A DNA stretch of 64,000 bases from Aquabacterium lacunae (lineage in GTDB: Bacteria; Pseudomonadota; Gammaproteobacteria; Burkholderiales; Burkholderiaceae_C), in contig NZ_SIXI01000005.1 in NCBI RefSeq assembly GCF_004310865.1, positions 186,001-250,000 on the forward strand, read 5' to 3'. The notes under the pieces are model-generated. The model searched no databases. It saw nothing but the letters and a program-made list of their open reading frames with translations, and had not been told where the DNA came from. The position numbers and the translations under genes are program-made. This document shows positions 19,972-28,619 of this stretch, piece after piece (the first letter of the stretch is position 1; each line of letters starts with the position of its first letter).

Positions 19972-20628
19972 ATGAGTTTCAAGCCTGCTTTGATGCCCAT
20001 CGTCGCACTTGCGATGGCCACGGCCGCGCCCATCGCCAGCGCCACCACGGAAACGTTCAACTACACGTTTCAGACGTTCTTCGACACGTCAACATTTTTG
20101 AACACCACCGACAAGAAGACCTTCGCGGTCCCCGTGGCCAGCCTGAGCATCGCCGACGTTTCTGGCGGGGTCCAGCTGACCCTGAACCATTTCAAGACCG
20201 CATTCCCCGCCAAGACGACTTCGGGCACGTTCATCGACAACCTGTGGCTCGATGGTCCGAACGGTTCGATCAAGCTCAAGACCACCAACACCCTGTTGGC
20301 CGCTGGCACAGGCTACAACATCTTGTTCCCCGACTTCCCTGAGCCTGGCTACGGTTACGACTGGGACATCGATTTCAAGGCGGGAACTTTTGCCGAGGGT
20401 GAAACCGCCGTCCTGACCATTTTGGGCAAGGGCGTGACCGCAAGGTCCTTCACCCGGGGCACCACGCCCATGCTCGACATCTCGAACGTCGGCTCGCCCT
20501 ACAAAACCCTGCTCAGCTCCAACGTGCACTTCTTGGGCACCCCCGCTGTGCCTGAGCCCAGCACCTACGGCATGTTGTTGTTGGGTCTGGCTGGTTTGGC
20601 CGCCTGGTCGCGTCGCAAGCCCACCTGA
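19972..20628 (+). CDS. PEP-CTERM sorting-domain exported protein
   Basis: A 218-residue protein with a signal peptide (cleavage probably after IASA, about residue 24) and a C-terminal PEP-CTERM tail: VPEPSTYGM at about 192, a hydrophobic helix, then SRRKPT. This tail is recognised by an exosortase (EpsH/XrtA family), which anchors or releases the protein at the cell surface. The middle is beta-rich with no recognised enzyme motif. No exosortase or exopolysaccharide gene is nearby, so the sorting machinery must be elsewhere. It has lower GC and more Thr/Asn/Lys than its neighbours, as often seen in surface proteins. A strong terminator follows. Confidence 0.85.
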   Translation: MSFKPALMPIVALAMATAAPIASATTETFNYTFQTFFDTSTFLNTTDKKTFAVPVASLSIADVSGGVQLTLNHFKTAFPAKTTSGTFIDNLWLDGPNGSIKLKTTNTLLAAGTGYNILFPDFPEPGYGYDWDIDFKAGTFAEGETAVLTILGKGVTARSFTRGTTPMLDISNVGSPYKTLLSSNVHFLGTPAVPEPSTYGMLLLGLAGLAAWSRRKPT

Positions 20629-20675
20629 GTGCTCGGTGATGACCGTGGCATGCTTGTCACGGTGTGGCACTGAAC

Positions 20676-20704
20676 AAAAAAGCCCTGCAGTGCAGGGCTT
20701 TTTT
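20676..20704. terminator. Bidirectional intrinsic terminator
   Basis: An A-run, the hairpin GCCCTG/CAGGGC (20682-20687 and 20693-20698) with a 5-base loop, and a T-run. The symmetrical layout serves the PEP-CTERM gene on the plus strand and the PcaC-PcaD fusion on the minus strand. Confidence 0.9.
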
Positions 20705-20727
20705 CATGTGTCTGGGCGTGTCGACCG

Positions 20728-22020
20728 TCAAATGCCAGCAATGAACTCGCCGACGCGCTCGGCAAACGCCCCAGACTGCTCCACCGCGCTCAGGTGGGCA
20801 CAATCTGCCAGCACTTCCAGCTGAGCGCCCGGGATGCCGCGCGCCAGGGCCTCAGCCATGGCACTGGGAGTGCTTTCATCCTGGTCGCCGGTGAGCACCA
20901 GGGTGGGCACCCTGATCTGGTCCAGTTTGCCCAGGGTGTTGACCTCGCACACCGCAGCGGCGCAGGCGGTGTAGCCCTCTGGGTCCATGGCTTCAAGTAA
21001 TCGGCGGTGGCGGTCGACCGTGGCCGCTTGTGCCGCACGAAAGCCCGGCGTGAAAAAGCGCGCCATCGTGGTGGTGGCAATGGCTTGAAGGCCATGGTGC
21101 TCTACCGCCGTGATGCGCTCGCCGATCGCCGTTTTCGCGGCAACGGGGTACTGGCTGGTGCAGTTGGCCAGCACCAGCGCCTTGATCTTGCCTGGGTGTC
21201 GCAGCGCCAGTTCCTGCCCGATCAGCCCCCCCATCGACAGGCCCACCCACACCACGGGCTCGCCATTGGCCACCTCGTCGATCAGGCGTGCAGCGTCGGC
21301 AGCCAGTTCGGCCAGGGTCAGCGGTGCGGCCGGGATCTCTGAGCGGCCGTGGCCGCGGGTGTCAGGACAGATCACGCGACAATGGCCGGCCAGGCGGTTG
21401 GCCACCAGGTCCCACATGCTGTGGTCTTGTCCGAGGGCATGGCTCAGCACCACGGTGTGCGCCGCGCAGCCCTGACGGGCCTCGCGCACGGTGGCATGCA
21501 ACTTGGGGCGTGTGCAGGTGAACACCGAGCGGCCCACGCCCGGGTGCCAGGCTTCGGTCGCGGGATGCGGCGGAGGCTCCATGCCCAGCTCGCGCAAGAT
21601 GCCCACGGCCCGCGAGAAGCCGGTGTTGGCGGCGGGCACACCTGCATAGATGGCCACCTGGAACAGCACCTCGCGCACTTCTTCAGGCGTCAGGGTGCTG
21701 GTGTTGCCTGGGGTGAGCGAGCCCCGCAGGTGGATTTCGAATTCGTCCCAGCGCCCCAGTGCACTGGTGATGGCCAGCACCATGGCCCGGCGTGTCTTCC
21801 AGTCCAGGCCAGGGCGGCCCCAAACGCCGTGCCACGCATAGTCGGTGATGAAGTGCTGGAACTCGGCGTTGAAGGCATTGGCTTTGGCCACCGACTTGTC
21901 AACCCATGCGTCGCCCAAGGCCGCGCGGCGGTTGCGCATGCCGCGCTCGAACGGGTGATCAAAGGGCAGGTCGGTGGAGCTGGACATGGCGCACGGGCGG
22001 TTCGTTGGCAGATGGACCAT
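20728..22020 (-). CDS. Carboxymuconolactone decarboxylase / 3-oxoadipate enol-lactonase fusion
   Basis: A 430-residue two-domain protein of the protocatechuate branch of the beta-ketoadipate pathway. Residues about 24-145 match 4-carboxymuconolactone decarboxylase (PcaC), with the RRAALGDAWVDKS start and the QVAIYAGVPAAN core. Residues about 165-430 are an alpha/beta hydrolase like 3-oxoadipate enol-lactonase (PcaD), with Ser262 in GLSMGG, Asp381 and His409. The domain order is PcaC then PcaD, the reverse of the PcaD-PcaC order I know for actinobacterial PcaL. I chose the upstream start because GGGTGAG lies 9 bases before it; MSSSTDLP, 11 residues in, is an alternative. No other pca gene is nearby. 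Confidence 0.82.
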   Translation of the reverse strand: MVHLPTNRPCAMSSSTDLPFDHPFERGMRNRRAALGDAWVDKSVAKANAFNAEFQHFITDYAWHGVWGRPGLDWKTRRAMVLAITSALGRWDEFEIHLRGSLTPGNTSTLTPEEVREVLFQVAIYAGVPAANTGFSRAVGILRELGMEPPPHPATEAWHPGVGRSVFTCTRPKLHATVREARQGCAAHTVVLSHALGQDHSMWDLVANRLAGHCRVICPDTRGHGRSEIPAAPLTLAELAADAARLIDEVANGEPVVWVGLSMGGLIGQELALRHPGKIKALVLANCTSQYPVAAKTAIGERITAVEHHGLQAIATTTMARFFTPGFRAAQAATVDRHRRLLEAMDPEGYTACAAAVCEVNTLGKLDQIRVPTLVLTGDQDESTPSAMAEALARGIPGAQLEVLADCAHLSAVEQSGAFAERVGEFIAGI

Positions 22021-22105
22021 TGTGCCAACTCACCCGGCAAAGTTCACCTGAACTGCGGGTTCCGGCCCACAGTGGCAGGGCTCGCCTTTGGTGTATGGTC
22101 TCGCC

Positions 22106-23272
22106 ATGTTGCGTGCAGCCTTATCCCTGGTGCGCCTGCCGGCGTTGGGCCGTGTGGCGGCGTGGACCCTGTCAGGTGTGCTGGTCAGTCTGGCCGGATG
22201 CTCGACCGTGCCATTGCCGCCCGCCGAGCCGGTCGCTCGCCCGTCGGCCAAGGCCGAGAACGACCGTCCCGCGCCGCCGGTGGTGCGCCCAGACGTGCGC
22301 CCGGAACGCGATGGCGCGCCCGACCGCCCGCCCGAAGACCTGGCCAGCGTGCCCGATGCGGTGCCACGCATCGAGCCCATCCTGCCGCGCGGGCCCAACA
22401 AGCCCTACACGGTGCTGGGCCAGGACTACGAGCCCATGGCGGCCGACGTGCCCTACAAGGAAAAGGGCACGGCCTCCTGGTATGGCACCAAATTCCATGG
22501 CCGTCGCACGGCCAGCGGCGAGGTCTACAGCATGTATGGCATGACGGCTGCGCACCGCACCTTGCCCATCCCCAGTTACGTGCGCGTGCGCAACCCCGCG
22601 AACGACAAGGCCGTGATCGTGCGTGTGAACGACCGCGGCCCCTTCCATGCCAGCCGGGTGCTGGACCTGAGCTATACCGCAGCGGCCCGGCTGGAACTGC
22701 TCGCGCGCGGGCACGGCGAAGTCGAGATCGAGCGCATCACCTTCGAAGACATCCGCACCGGGCGCTGGGTGGGGCCCGGGGCCGATGGCGGCAGCGAGCC
22801 TGCCATGGTGCCGCCCCGTGTGGCCGGTGTGTCGGCCCAGCCCGGCAACCTGGGCATGACCGCCTCGGCCGTGGGGGGTGATCCCATCGAGGCCCTGGCG
22901 TCGCGTCTGGATGCGGCCCGCCCGGCCCCGGTGGCATCGCCTGCCGAACCGGTCTCGGCGCCTTTGTCGGCCACCGAATCTGTGGCGGGGGGCGCGGTGT
23001 CAGCGCCAGCGCGAGCCCGAGCATTCACGCCCCACCAGGAGGGCTTCTGGGTGCAGCTGGCGGCCTTCAGTCAGCGCGCCGGTGTGGACGCCTTCCAGAA
23101 GCGCGTGGCCACCGAGCTGTCCCATCTGGCGCCGCTGCTGGCGGTGTTCCAGGAGGGCCCTGGCTACCGATTGCAGGTGGGCCCGTATGCGCGCCGTGAC
23201 GAAGCCCATGGCATTGCCCAGCGGGTGCGTGAGGCCTTGCGCCTGAGCCCCATCGTGGTGGAGCGTCGCTGA
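22106..23272 (+). CDS. rlpA: RlpA-type septal lytic transglycosylase lipoprotein
   Basis: A 388-residue lipoprotein with a hydrophobic signal and lipobox LAGC near residue 32. A double-psi beta-barrel domain carries the GTASWYGTKFHGRRTASGE signature at about 120-140 and the VRVNDRGPF motif with the catalytic Asp region. A Pro/Ala-rich linker follows, then a C-terminal SPOR domain (FWVQLAAFSQRAGVDAF to the end) that binds denuded glycan at the septum. RlpA cleaves denuded strands during division. The ATG at MLRAALSLV was chosen because it gives a proper lipoprotein signal. It is divergent from the pca fusion, 85 bases away. Confidence 0.92.
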   Translation: MLRAALSLVRLPALGRVAAWTLSGVLVSLAGCSTVPLPPAEPVARPSAKAENDRPAPPVVRPDVRPERDGAPDRPPEDLASVPDAVPRIEPILPRGPNKPYTVLGQDYEPMAADVPYKEKGTASWYGTKFHGRRTASGEVYSMYGMTAAHRTLPIPSYVRVRNPANDKAVIVRVNDRGPFHASRVLDLSYTAAARLELLARGHGEVEIERITFEDIRTGRWVGPGADGGSEPAMVPPRVAGVSAQPGNLGMTASAVGGDPIEALASRLDAARPAPVASPAEPVSAPLSATESVAGGAVSAPARARAFTPHQEGFWVQLAAFSQRAGVDAFQKRVATELSHLAPLLAVFQEGPGYRLQVGPYARRDEAHGIAQRVREALRLSPIVVERR

Positions 23273-23277
23273 GCCCC

Positions 23278-24198
23278 ATGGCGTACCTGGGTCTGCTGTT
23301 CAATGCCCTGGTCTGGGGCCTGTCGTGGTGGCCCCTGCGCGAGTTGCAGGCCCAGGGCCTGCACCCGGTGTGGGCCACAGGCTGCTTCTTCCTGGTGGGC
23401 CTGCTGGTGCTGCTGGTCACGCGCCGCGAGGCCCTGGGCATGGTGGTGCGCCAGCCCTGGCTGTGGGCGCTGGCCCTGGCCGCGGGCAGCACCAACGCCG
23501 CGTTCAACTGGGCGGTCAGCATCGGTGACGTGGTGCGGGTGGTGCTGTTGTTCTACCTCATGCCCTTGTGGGCGGTGCTGCTGGCCAGGGTGCTGCTGGG
23601 CGAGGCCATCACGTCGGGTGCCCTGGCGCGCATCGCGCTGGCCCTGCTGGGCGCCGGGCTGGTGCTGCGCCCGGCCGAAGGGGGCTGGCCCGCCTTCCAT
23701 GGGCTGGCCGATGTGCTGGGCGTGCTGGGGGGCATCGGCTTTGCGCTGAACAACGTGCTGCTGCGCAAGCAGGCGCATGTGCCCTCGTCGGCCCGTGCGC
23801 TGGCCATGTTCATGGGCGGGCTGATCTTGCCCACCGCGCTGGGCGTGGTGCTGGCGCTTCAGGGCAGCATCCCGGGCTGGCCGGCGCCCGCCTGGGGCTG
23901 GGTGCTGGGGGCGCTGGCCATGGGGCTGCTGTTTTTCGCCAGCAACATGGCCTTGCAGGTGGGGGCCTCGCAACTGCCGGTGGCGGTCACCTCGGTGATC
24001 ATGCTGACCGAGGTGGTGTTCGCCACGGGCTCGTCGGTGCTGGCGGGTGAGGCACAGCTGACCACGCTCACGCTCACCGGCGGCGCCATGATCCTGGCGG
24101 CCTCCTTGATGTCGGCGCTGGCCGAGGCCAACGAGGGCAGCCGCCTGCCGGAGCACGAGGCGCTTCAAGCCCTCACGCGCGACCCCACGCAGCCCTGA
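23278..24198 (+). CDS. EamA/DMT-family transporter
   Basis: A 306-residue membrane protein with about ten hydrophobic helices arranged as two EamA repeats (LLFNALVWGLSWWPLREL and LADVLGVLGGIGFALNNVLLRK begin the halves). DMT-family members move small metabolites; the substrate cannot be told from sequence. It follows rlpA by only 5 bases, suggesting cotranscription. The last about 25 residues form a hydrophilic tail. Confidence 0.88.
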   Translation: MAYLGLLFNALVWGLSWWPLRELQAQGLHPVWATGCFFLVGLLVLLVTRREALGMVVRQPWLWALALAAGSTNAAFNWAVSIGDVVRVVLLFYLMPLWAVLLARVLLGEAITSGALARIALALLGAGLVLRPAEGGWPAFHGLADVLGVLGGIGFALNNVLLRKQAHVPSSARALAMFMGGLILPTALGVVLALQGSIPGWPAPAWGWVLGALAMGLLFFASNMALQVGASQLPVAVTSVIMLTEVVFATGSSVLAGEAQLTTLTLTGGAMILAASLMSALAEANEGSRLPEHEALQALTRDPTQP

Positions 24199-24205
24199 AT
24201 GCCAA

Positions 24206-24223
24206 AGGCCCCCGAAGGGGCCT
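24206..24223. terminator. Hairpin between the EamA gene and hemE
   Basis: A perfect AGGCCCC/GGGGCCT stem with a CGAA loop lies just after the EamA stop codon and before the convergent hemE end. There is no T-run, so it may act only as a weak or Rho-assisted terminator. Confidence 0.5.
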
Positions 24224-24252
24224 GGGCATGCTGGGCGCCGGGCTTGCCGGGC

Positions 24253-25380
24253 TCAGCCCTGGGGTGTGCGCAGGGTGCGCGAGTGCTGGTGCACGGTGTC
24301 CACCAGCACGCTCACGCTCTCGGGCGGGGTGAACTGGCTGATGCCATGGCCCAGGTTGAACACGTGCCCGCCCCATTGGCCATCGGCTCGCTGCGGGCGG
24401 CCGAAAGCGTCCAGCACGCGGCGTGCTTCGGTTTCCACCTGCGCCGGGTCGGCGAACAGCACATTGGGGTCGAGGTTGCCCTGCAAGGCCACCTGGTCGC
24501 TCGTGATCTGGCGGGCCTTGCCCAGGTTCATGGTCCAGTCCAGGCCCACCACGTCGCAGCCGGTGGCCGCGATCTGGTCCAGCCACAGGCCACCGCCCTT
24601 GGTGAACACGATGTGCGGGATGCGGTAGCCGTTGTGCTCTTTCTTGAGCTGGCTGAGCACGCGCTGCGTGTAGGCCAGGCTGAACTGCTGGAAGGCGCCG
24701 TCGGCCAGCACACCACCCCACGAATCGAACACCATCACGGCCTGGGCGCCGGCTTCGATCTGCGTGTTCAGGTACAGGGCCACGGCATCGGCGTTCACCG
24801 ACAGGATGCGGTGCATCAGGTCGGGGCGCTTGTACATCAGCGACTTGACCAGGCGGTAGTCGTCCGAGCCGCCACCTTCGACCATGTAGCAGGCCAGGGT
24901 CCAGGGGCTGCCCGAAAAACCGATCAGGGGCACGCGGCCCTGGCCATCGGCGTTCGTCAGGGCCTGGCGGATGGTGCTGACCGCGTCGAACACGTAGCGC
25001 AGCTTGTCCATGTCGGGCACGGCCAGCTCGGCCACGGCGGCTTCGTCACGCACCACCTTGGCAAACTTGGGGCCTTCTCCGGCTTCGAAGGTCAGCCCCA
25101 GGCCCATGGCGTCGGGCACCGTCAGGATGTCCGAGAACAGGATGGCGGCGTCGAGGTCGTAGCGCTCCAGCGGCTGCAGCGTCACCTCGCAGGCGAACTG
25201 AGGGTTCGTGGCCAGGCCCATGAAGCTGCCGGCCGTGGCGCGCGTGGCGCGGTATTCGGGCAGGTAGCGACCGGCCTGGCGCATCAGCCACACGGGCGTG
25301 TAGTCGGTGGGCAGTCGCAGGCAGGCGCGCAGGAACTGGTCGTTGGCCAGCGGTGGCAGGGAAGGGTGGGCAGCAGTCAT
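24253..25380 (-). CDS. hemE: Uroporphyrinogen decarboxylase
   Basis: The 375-residue heme-pathway enzyme that converts uroporphyrinogen III to coproporphyrinogen III by removing four carboxyl groups. The family signature [19 protein letters not shown] lies near the N-terminus, followed by [16 protein letters not shown] (with the catalytic Asp region), [17 protein letters not shown] and the C-terminal FNLGHGI motif. The start at [11 protein letters not shown] gives the usual length. It lies 95 bases downstream of the ABC permease, on the same strand, and may have its own promoter. Confidence 0.96.
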   Translation of the reverse strand: MTAAHPSLPPLANDQFLRACLRLPTDYTPVWLMRQAGRYLPEYRATRATAGSFMGLATNPQFACEVTLQPLERYDLDAAILFSDILTVPDAMGLGLTFEAGEGPKFAKVVRDEAAVAELAVPDMDKLRYVFDAVSTIRQALTNADGQGRVPLIGFSGSPWTLACYMVEGGGSDDYRLVKSLMYKRPDLMHRILSVNADAVALYLNTQIEAGAQAVMVFDSWGGVLADGAFQQFSLAYTQRVLSQLKKEHNGYRIPHIVFTKGGGLWLDQIAATGCDVVGLDWTMNLGKARQITSDQVALQGNLDPNVLFADPAQVETEARRVLDAFGRPQRADGQWGGHVFNLGHGISQFTPPESVSVLVDTVHQHSRTLRTPQG

Positions 25381-25475
25381 CTGCGGATTGTAGGCAAGTG
25401 CAGCGCGCACTGCCCTGTCATCCGGGGACAAAGCCCGGGCAGTGCGGCGCTGTGGGCGAGATGACCTGCGTCAGG

Positions 25476-26603
25476 TCAACCCAGGGTCTTGCGGTAGCTC
25501 TTGACCGAGGCCCACAGGAACACGATGAAGGCCAGGCCAATGGGCCACAGGTTGGGCCACATGTCCAGCAGCGAGAACTCCTTCAGGAAGGCGCCCCGCG
25601 CTCCGCGGATGAAGTAGGTCATGGGCAGCGTGGTCGAGAACTTCTGCGCCCACTCCGGCATGCCGCTGATCGGGAACATGAAGCCGGTCAGCAGGATGGT
25701 CGGCATCATGTAATAGAACGACAGCTGCATGGCCTGGATCTGGGTGCCAGCCATGGTCGAGATCAGGATGCCCACCATCAGCGTGGTGATGCCGTAGATG
25801 AACAGCAGCGCACCCAGCGCCACGGCGCTGCCCGTCAAGGGCATCCCGAAGATCCAGAAGGCAATGGCCAGAATCGAGATCACCTGCACCACGCCCATCA
25901 GGAAGTACGGGCCCATCTTGCCGATGATCACTTCCGCGGGCTTGGTGGGCGTCACCATCAGGAACTCCATCGAGCCGCGTTCCTTTTCCTTGGTGATCGA
26001 CATGGCCGTCATCATGATCAGCGACATGTTCAGGATCATGCCCATCACGCCAGGGATGATGAAGAAGGTGTGTTCACCCGAGGGGTTGAAGCGACGCTGC
26101 ACGCGCACGTCCACCTGGGGCCCGTTGGGCTTGTTGGTGGTGAGCTGGTCCTTGCGCAGCACATGCGCCGCCACCTGGCGGGCCACTTCGCCGGTCGACG
26201 AAATGGCGCCGTTCAGGCTCACGGGGTCGGTCGCGTCGGCTTCCACCAGGATTTGCGCCGTGCGGCCGGCCATCATGTTCTGCGTGAAGTCGGGCGGGAT
26301 CTCGATCACCACCGAGGTCTTGGCGCGGCGCAGGTAGTCGCTGGCCTGGTCGGCCGACATCTCGGCCGGGTGGATGTTCAGGTAGTTGCTCTGCTTGAGG
26401 GCGGCGCGGTACAGGCGCGAGAACTCGCTCTTGTCGTGGTCGACGACGATGGTGTCGATCTGGCGCGGGTCGGGGTTGATCGCGTAACCGAACACGATCA
26501 CGTAGCCGCTGGTGGCCAGCAGCAGCGAGATGAAGGTCAGGCGGTCGCGCACCATGTGCAACCATTCCTTCATCGCGATGGCGTAAATGCGTTGGAGGGA
26601 CAT
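25476..26603 (-). CDS. ABC-2 type transporter permease
   Basis: A 375-residue permease of the ABC-2 superfamily (YhhJ/YbhR-like). It has one N-terminal helix, a periplasmic domain of about 150 residues, then five or so C-terminal helices including the TKEKERGSMEFLMVTPTKP loop typical of this family. It would act as a homodimer with the neighbouring ATPase to export a small molecule or peptide. It lies 9 bases after the ATPase gene, as last member of a six-gene minus-strand cassette. The substrate is unknown. Confidence 0.9.
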   Translation of the reverse strand: MSLQRIYAIAMKEWLHMVRDRLTFISLLLATSGYVIVFGYAINPDPRQIDTIVVDHDKSEFSRLYRAALKQSNYLNIHPAEMSADQASDYLRRAKTSVVIEIPPDFTQNMMAGRTAQILVEADATDPVSLNGAISSTGEVARQVAAHVLRKDQLTTNKPNGPQVDVRVQRRFNPSGEHTFFIIPGVMGMILNMSLIMMTAMSITKEKERGSMEFLMVTPTKPAEVIIGKMGPYFLMGVVQVISILAIAFWIFGMPLTGSAVALGALLFIYGITTLMVGILISTMAGTQIQAMQLSFYYMMPTILLTGFMFPISGMPEWAQKFSTTLPMTYFIRGARGAFLKEFSLLDMWPNLWPIGLAFIVFLWASVKSYRKTLG

Positions 26604-26612
26604 GGGGCGTGC

Positions 26613-27551
26613 TCAGAACGAAGTGTTGGTGCCCTGCTGCTGCAGGGTGAGGTGGAAGAAGATGTCTTCCAGGCCGACGTCGATCTCGGTGGTGTGCCCG
26701 GCGGCATCGCCCAGCCGGTCCTTGATCCAGCCGTCCACATCGTCTTGCGAGCGGGCCACCACGCGCACGCTGTTGCCCAGGCGGGCCATGCGCACCACGC
26801 GGGGATCGCGGCCCACGGCCACCAGGTCCACCGCCTTGAGCAGGTCCACCTGCACCGACACCAGCGCGCAGTTGCGCAGCACGTTCTCGGGCTTGTCGTC
26901 CACCAGCAGGCGACCGTACAGCATGTAGGCCAGGCGGTTCGAGCGCATGGCCTCGTCCATGTAGTGGGTCGACACCAGGGCCGACACGCCACTGGCCGTC
27001 ACTTCCTGCAGGATGTCCCAGAAGGCTTCGCGGGCCTTCGGGTCCACGCCGGCGGTGGGTTCGTCCAGCAGCAGCAGCTTGGGGCGGTGCGACACGGCAC
27101 AGGCCAGGGCCATGCGCTGCTTCCAGCCGCCCGACAGCGTGCCCACCTGTTGCTTGTCGCGGCCCAGGTCGTGGAAGGCGAACTGCTCGATCAGGTCGTT
27201 CACGCGGCCCTTCACGTCGCTCACGCCATACAGGCGGCAGACAAACTCCAGGTTCTCGCGCACGGTCAGGTCGGGGTACAGCGAGAAGTGCTGGGTCATG
27301 TAGCCCAGCAGCGGCTTGATCTGGTCGGCCTGCGTGGCAATGTCGAAGCCTGCACAGACGCCGCCACCCGAGGTGGGCGGGATCAGGCCGCACATCATGC
27401 GGATGGCGGTGGTCTTGCCCGAGCCGTTGGGGCCCAGGAAGGCGTAGAGCTGACCAGGCTGGATGTCCATGGTCAACTGGTCGACCACGGTTTTCTCACC
27501 GAAGGTCTTGGTGAGGTCCTTGACCTCGATGATCGCGTTCGATGCCGACAC
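26613..27551 (-). CDS. ABC transporter ATP-binding protein
   Basis: A 312-residue nucleotide-binding subunit with intact catalytic motifs: Walker A GPNGSGKT (40-47), signature LSGGWKQR (139-146) and Walker B LLLLDEP with Asp163 and Glu164, followed by GVD and the H-loop in VSTHYMDEA. It resembles the CcmA/DrrA exporter class and contains a single ATPase module, unlike the double-module YbhF. It drives the ABC-2 permease encoded just downstream and is joined by an HlyD-type subunit upstream. Confidence 0.93.
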   Translation of the reverse strand: MSASNAIIEVKDLTKTFGEKTVVDQLTMDIQPGQLYAFLGPNGSGKTTAIRMMCGLIPPTSGGGVCAGFDIATQADQIKPLLGYMTQHFSLYPDLTVRENLEFVCRLYGVSDVKGRVNDLIEQFAFHDLGRDKQQVGTLSGGWKQRMALACAVSHRPKLLLLDEPTAGVDPKAREAFWDILQEVTASGVSALVSTHYMDEAMRSNRLAYMLYGRLLVDDKPENVLRNCALVSVQVDLLKAVDLVAVGRDPRVVRMARLGNSVRVVARSQDDVDGWIKDRLGDAAGHTTEIDVGLEDIFFHLTLQQQGTNTSF

Positions 27552-27566
27552 GGTGTCTCCCGCCGA

Positions 27567-28571
27567 TCAGCCCTTGGCGTCCGGCACGATCACGCCAACA
27601 GGCGTGCCGGGCGGCACCGAGCAGCTGCCGGTTTCCAGGTGGCCTTCGGTCAGGAAGCTCAGGCGGTCACGCAACTCGGGCCCGAACATCAACGGGTTGG
27701 TGTATTCCGGGCGGGCACTCACGCGGGTGATGCGGGCGTTCAGGGGCTTGTCGCAGCCCGAGATCTGCACCTCGAACTTGCTGCCAGGCATGAAGCGAGG
27801 GCGCAGGTCGTTGGGCACGAAGAAGCGCACGCGCATGCTGTCCTTGTGCAGGATGTTCATGACGGCGGCGCCAGCCTGGGCGAACTCGCCCTTGCGCACG
27901 AAGATCTCCTGGATCACGCCGGTCACGGGGGCGCTGACCTGCTTTTGCTGCAGCAGCCATTGCACCTGGTCGATGCCGGCCTTGGCGGCGTCTTCCTGAG
28001 CGGCGGCAGCGGCACGCTCGTCCGAGCGGGCGCCGGCCTTGGCGGCCTTCAGCGCGGCGCGGGCTTCCTCCACCGTGGCCTCGGCCACCTGCAGGGCGGT
28101 GCGGTCGGTTTCCACCTGGGCCTCGGAAATGAAGCCGCGCTTGAGCAGGGCCTCGGTCTTCTTCAGTTGCGTGCGGGCTTGCTCGCGCTGGGCCTTGGCG
28201 GCACGCAGGCGGGCTCTGTAGGTGTCCAGCTCGGCTTCGCGGGCGCCCTTGCTCAGGTTCTGGGTCTGGGCTTCGGCCTGCTGCTTGCGTGCTTGCGCTT
28301 CGGCCAGCTGGGCCTGTTCGCGGTTCGACTCCAGCACGTACAGTGCGTCGCCGGCCTTCACGCTCTGGCCTTCTTGCACGCCCAGCTTGAACAGGATGCC
28401 TGCCACAGGCGAGGCCACCTGGGTCATGTCGGCTTCGACATAGGCGGGCAGCTGCGCGGTTTCACGCGGGTCCTTGCAGGCGCTCAGGGCCAGCACGCTG
28501 GCCAGGGCAGCAAAGCTCGCCATGCGGCGTGAAGTGAAGGTCAGTGCGGGGCGTTGGAACGGGTGGAGCAT
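27567..28571 (-). CDS. HlyD-family periplasmic adaptor lipoprotein
   Basis: A 334-residue membrane-fusion (adaptor) protein. It has a lipoprotein signal with lipobox LSAC (Cys32), a lipoyl-like half motif VASPVAGILFKLGVQEGQSV at about 57-76, a long Ala/Gln/Glu-rich alpha-hairpin coiled coil (about 85-210), then the second lipoyl half (SAPVTGVIQEIFVRKGEF) and a beta-barrel domain. Such adaptors link an inner-membrane ABC exporter to an outer-membrane channel, as in YbhG. I chose the ATG giving MLHPFQRPAL over a TTG five codons upstream. No outer-membrane factor is encoded nearby. Confidence 0.9.
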   Translation of the reverse strand: MLHPFQRPALTFTSRRMASFAALASVLALSACKDPRETAQLPAYVEADMTQVASPVAGILFKLGVQEGQSVKAGDALYVLESNREQAQLAEAQARKQQAEAQTQNLSKGAREAELDTYRARLRAAKAQREQARTQLKKTEALLKRGFISEAQVETDRTALQVAEATVEEARAALKAAKAGARSDERAAAAAQEDAAKAGIDQVQWLLQQKQVSAPVTGVIQEIFVRKGEFAQAGAAVMNILHKDSMRVRFFVPNDLRPRFMPGSKFEVQISGCDKPLNARITRVSARPEYTNPLMFGPELRDRLSFLTEGHLETGSCSVPPGTPVGVIVPDAKG

Positions 28572-28619
28572 GGGCACACTCGGCAATCTTGGAATTCTGG
28601 AAAAGGCGTGGGCAGCCGG

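Noticed and set aside
25353..28532. A continuous plus-strand frame of more than 1000 codons across the ABC transporter genes
   Set aside because: It spans four well-defined minus-strand genes and their gaps, and its predicted protein is a His/Gly/Arg/Gln-rich string without domains. GC bias explains the lack of stops.
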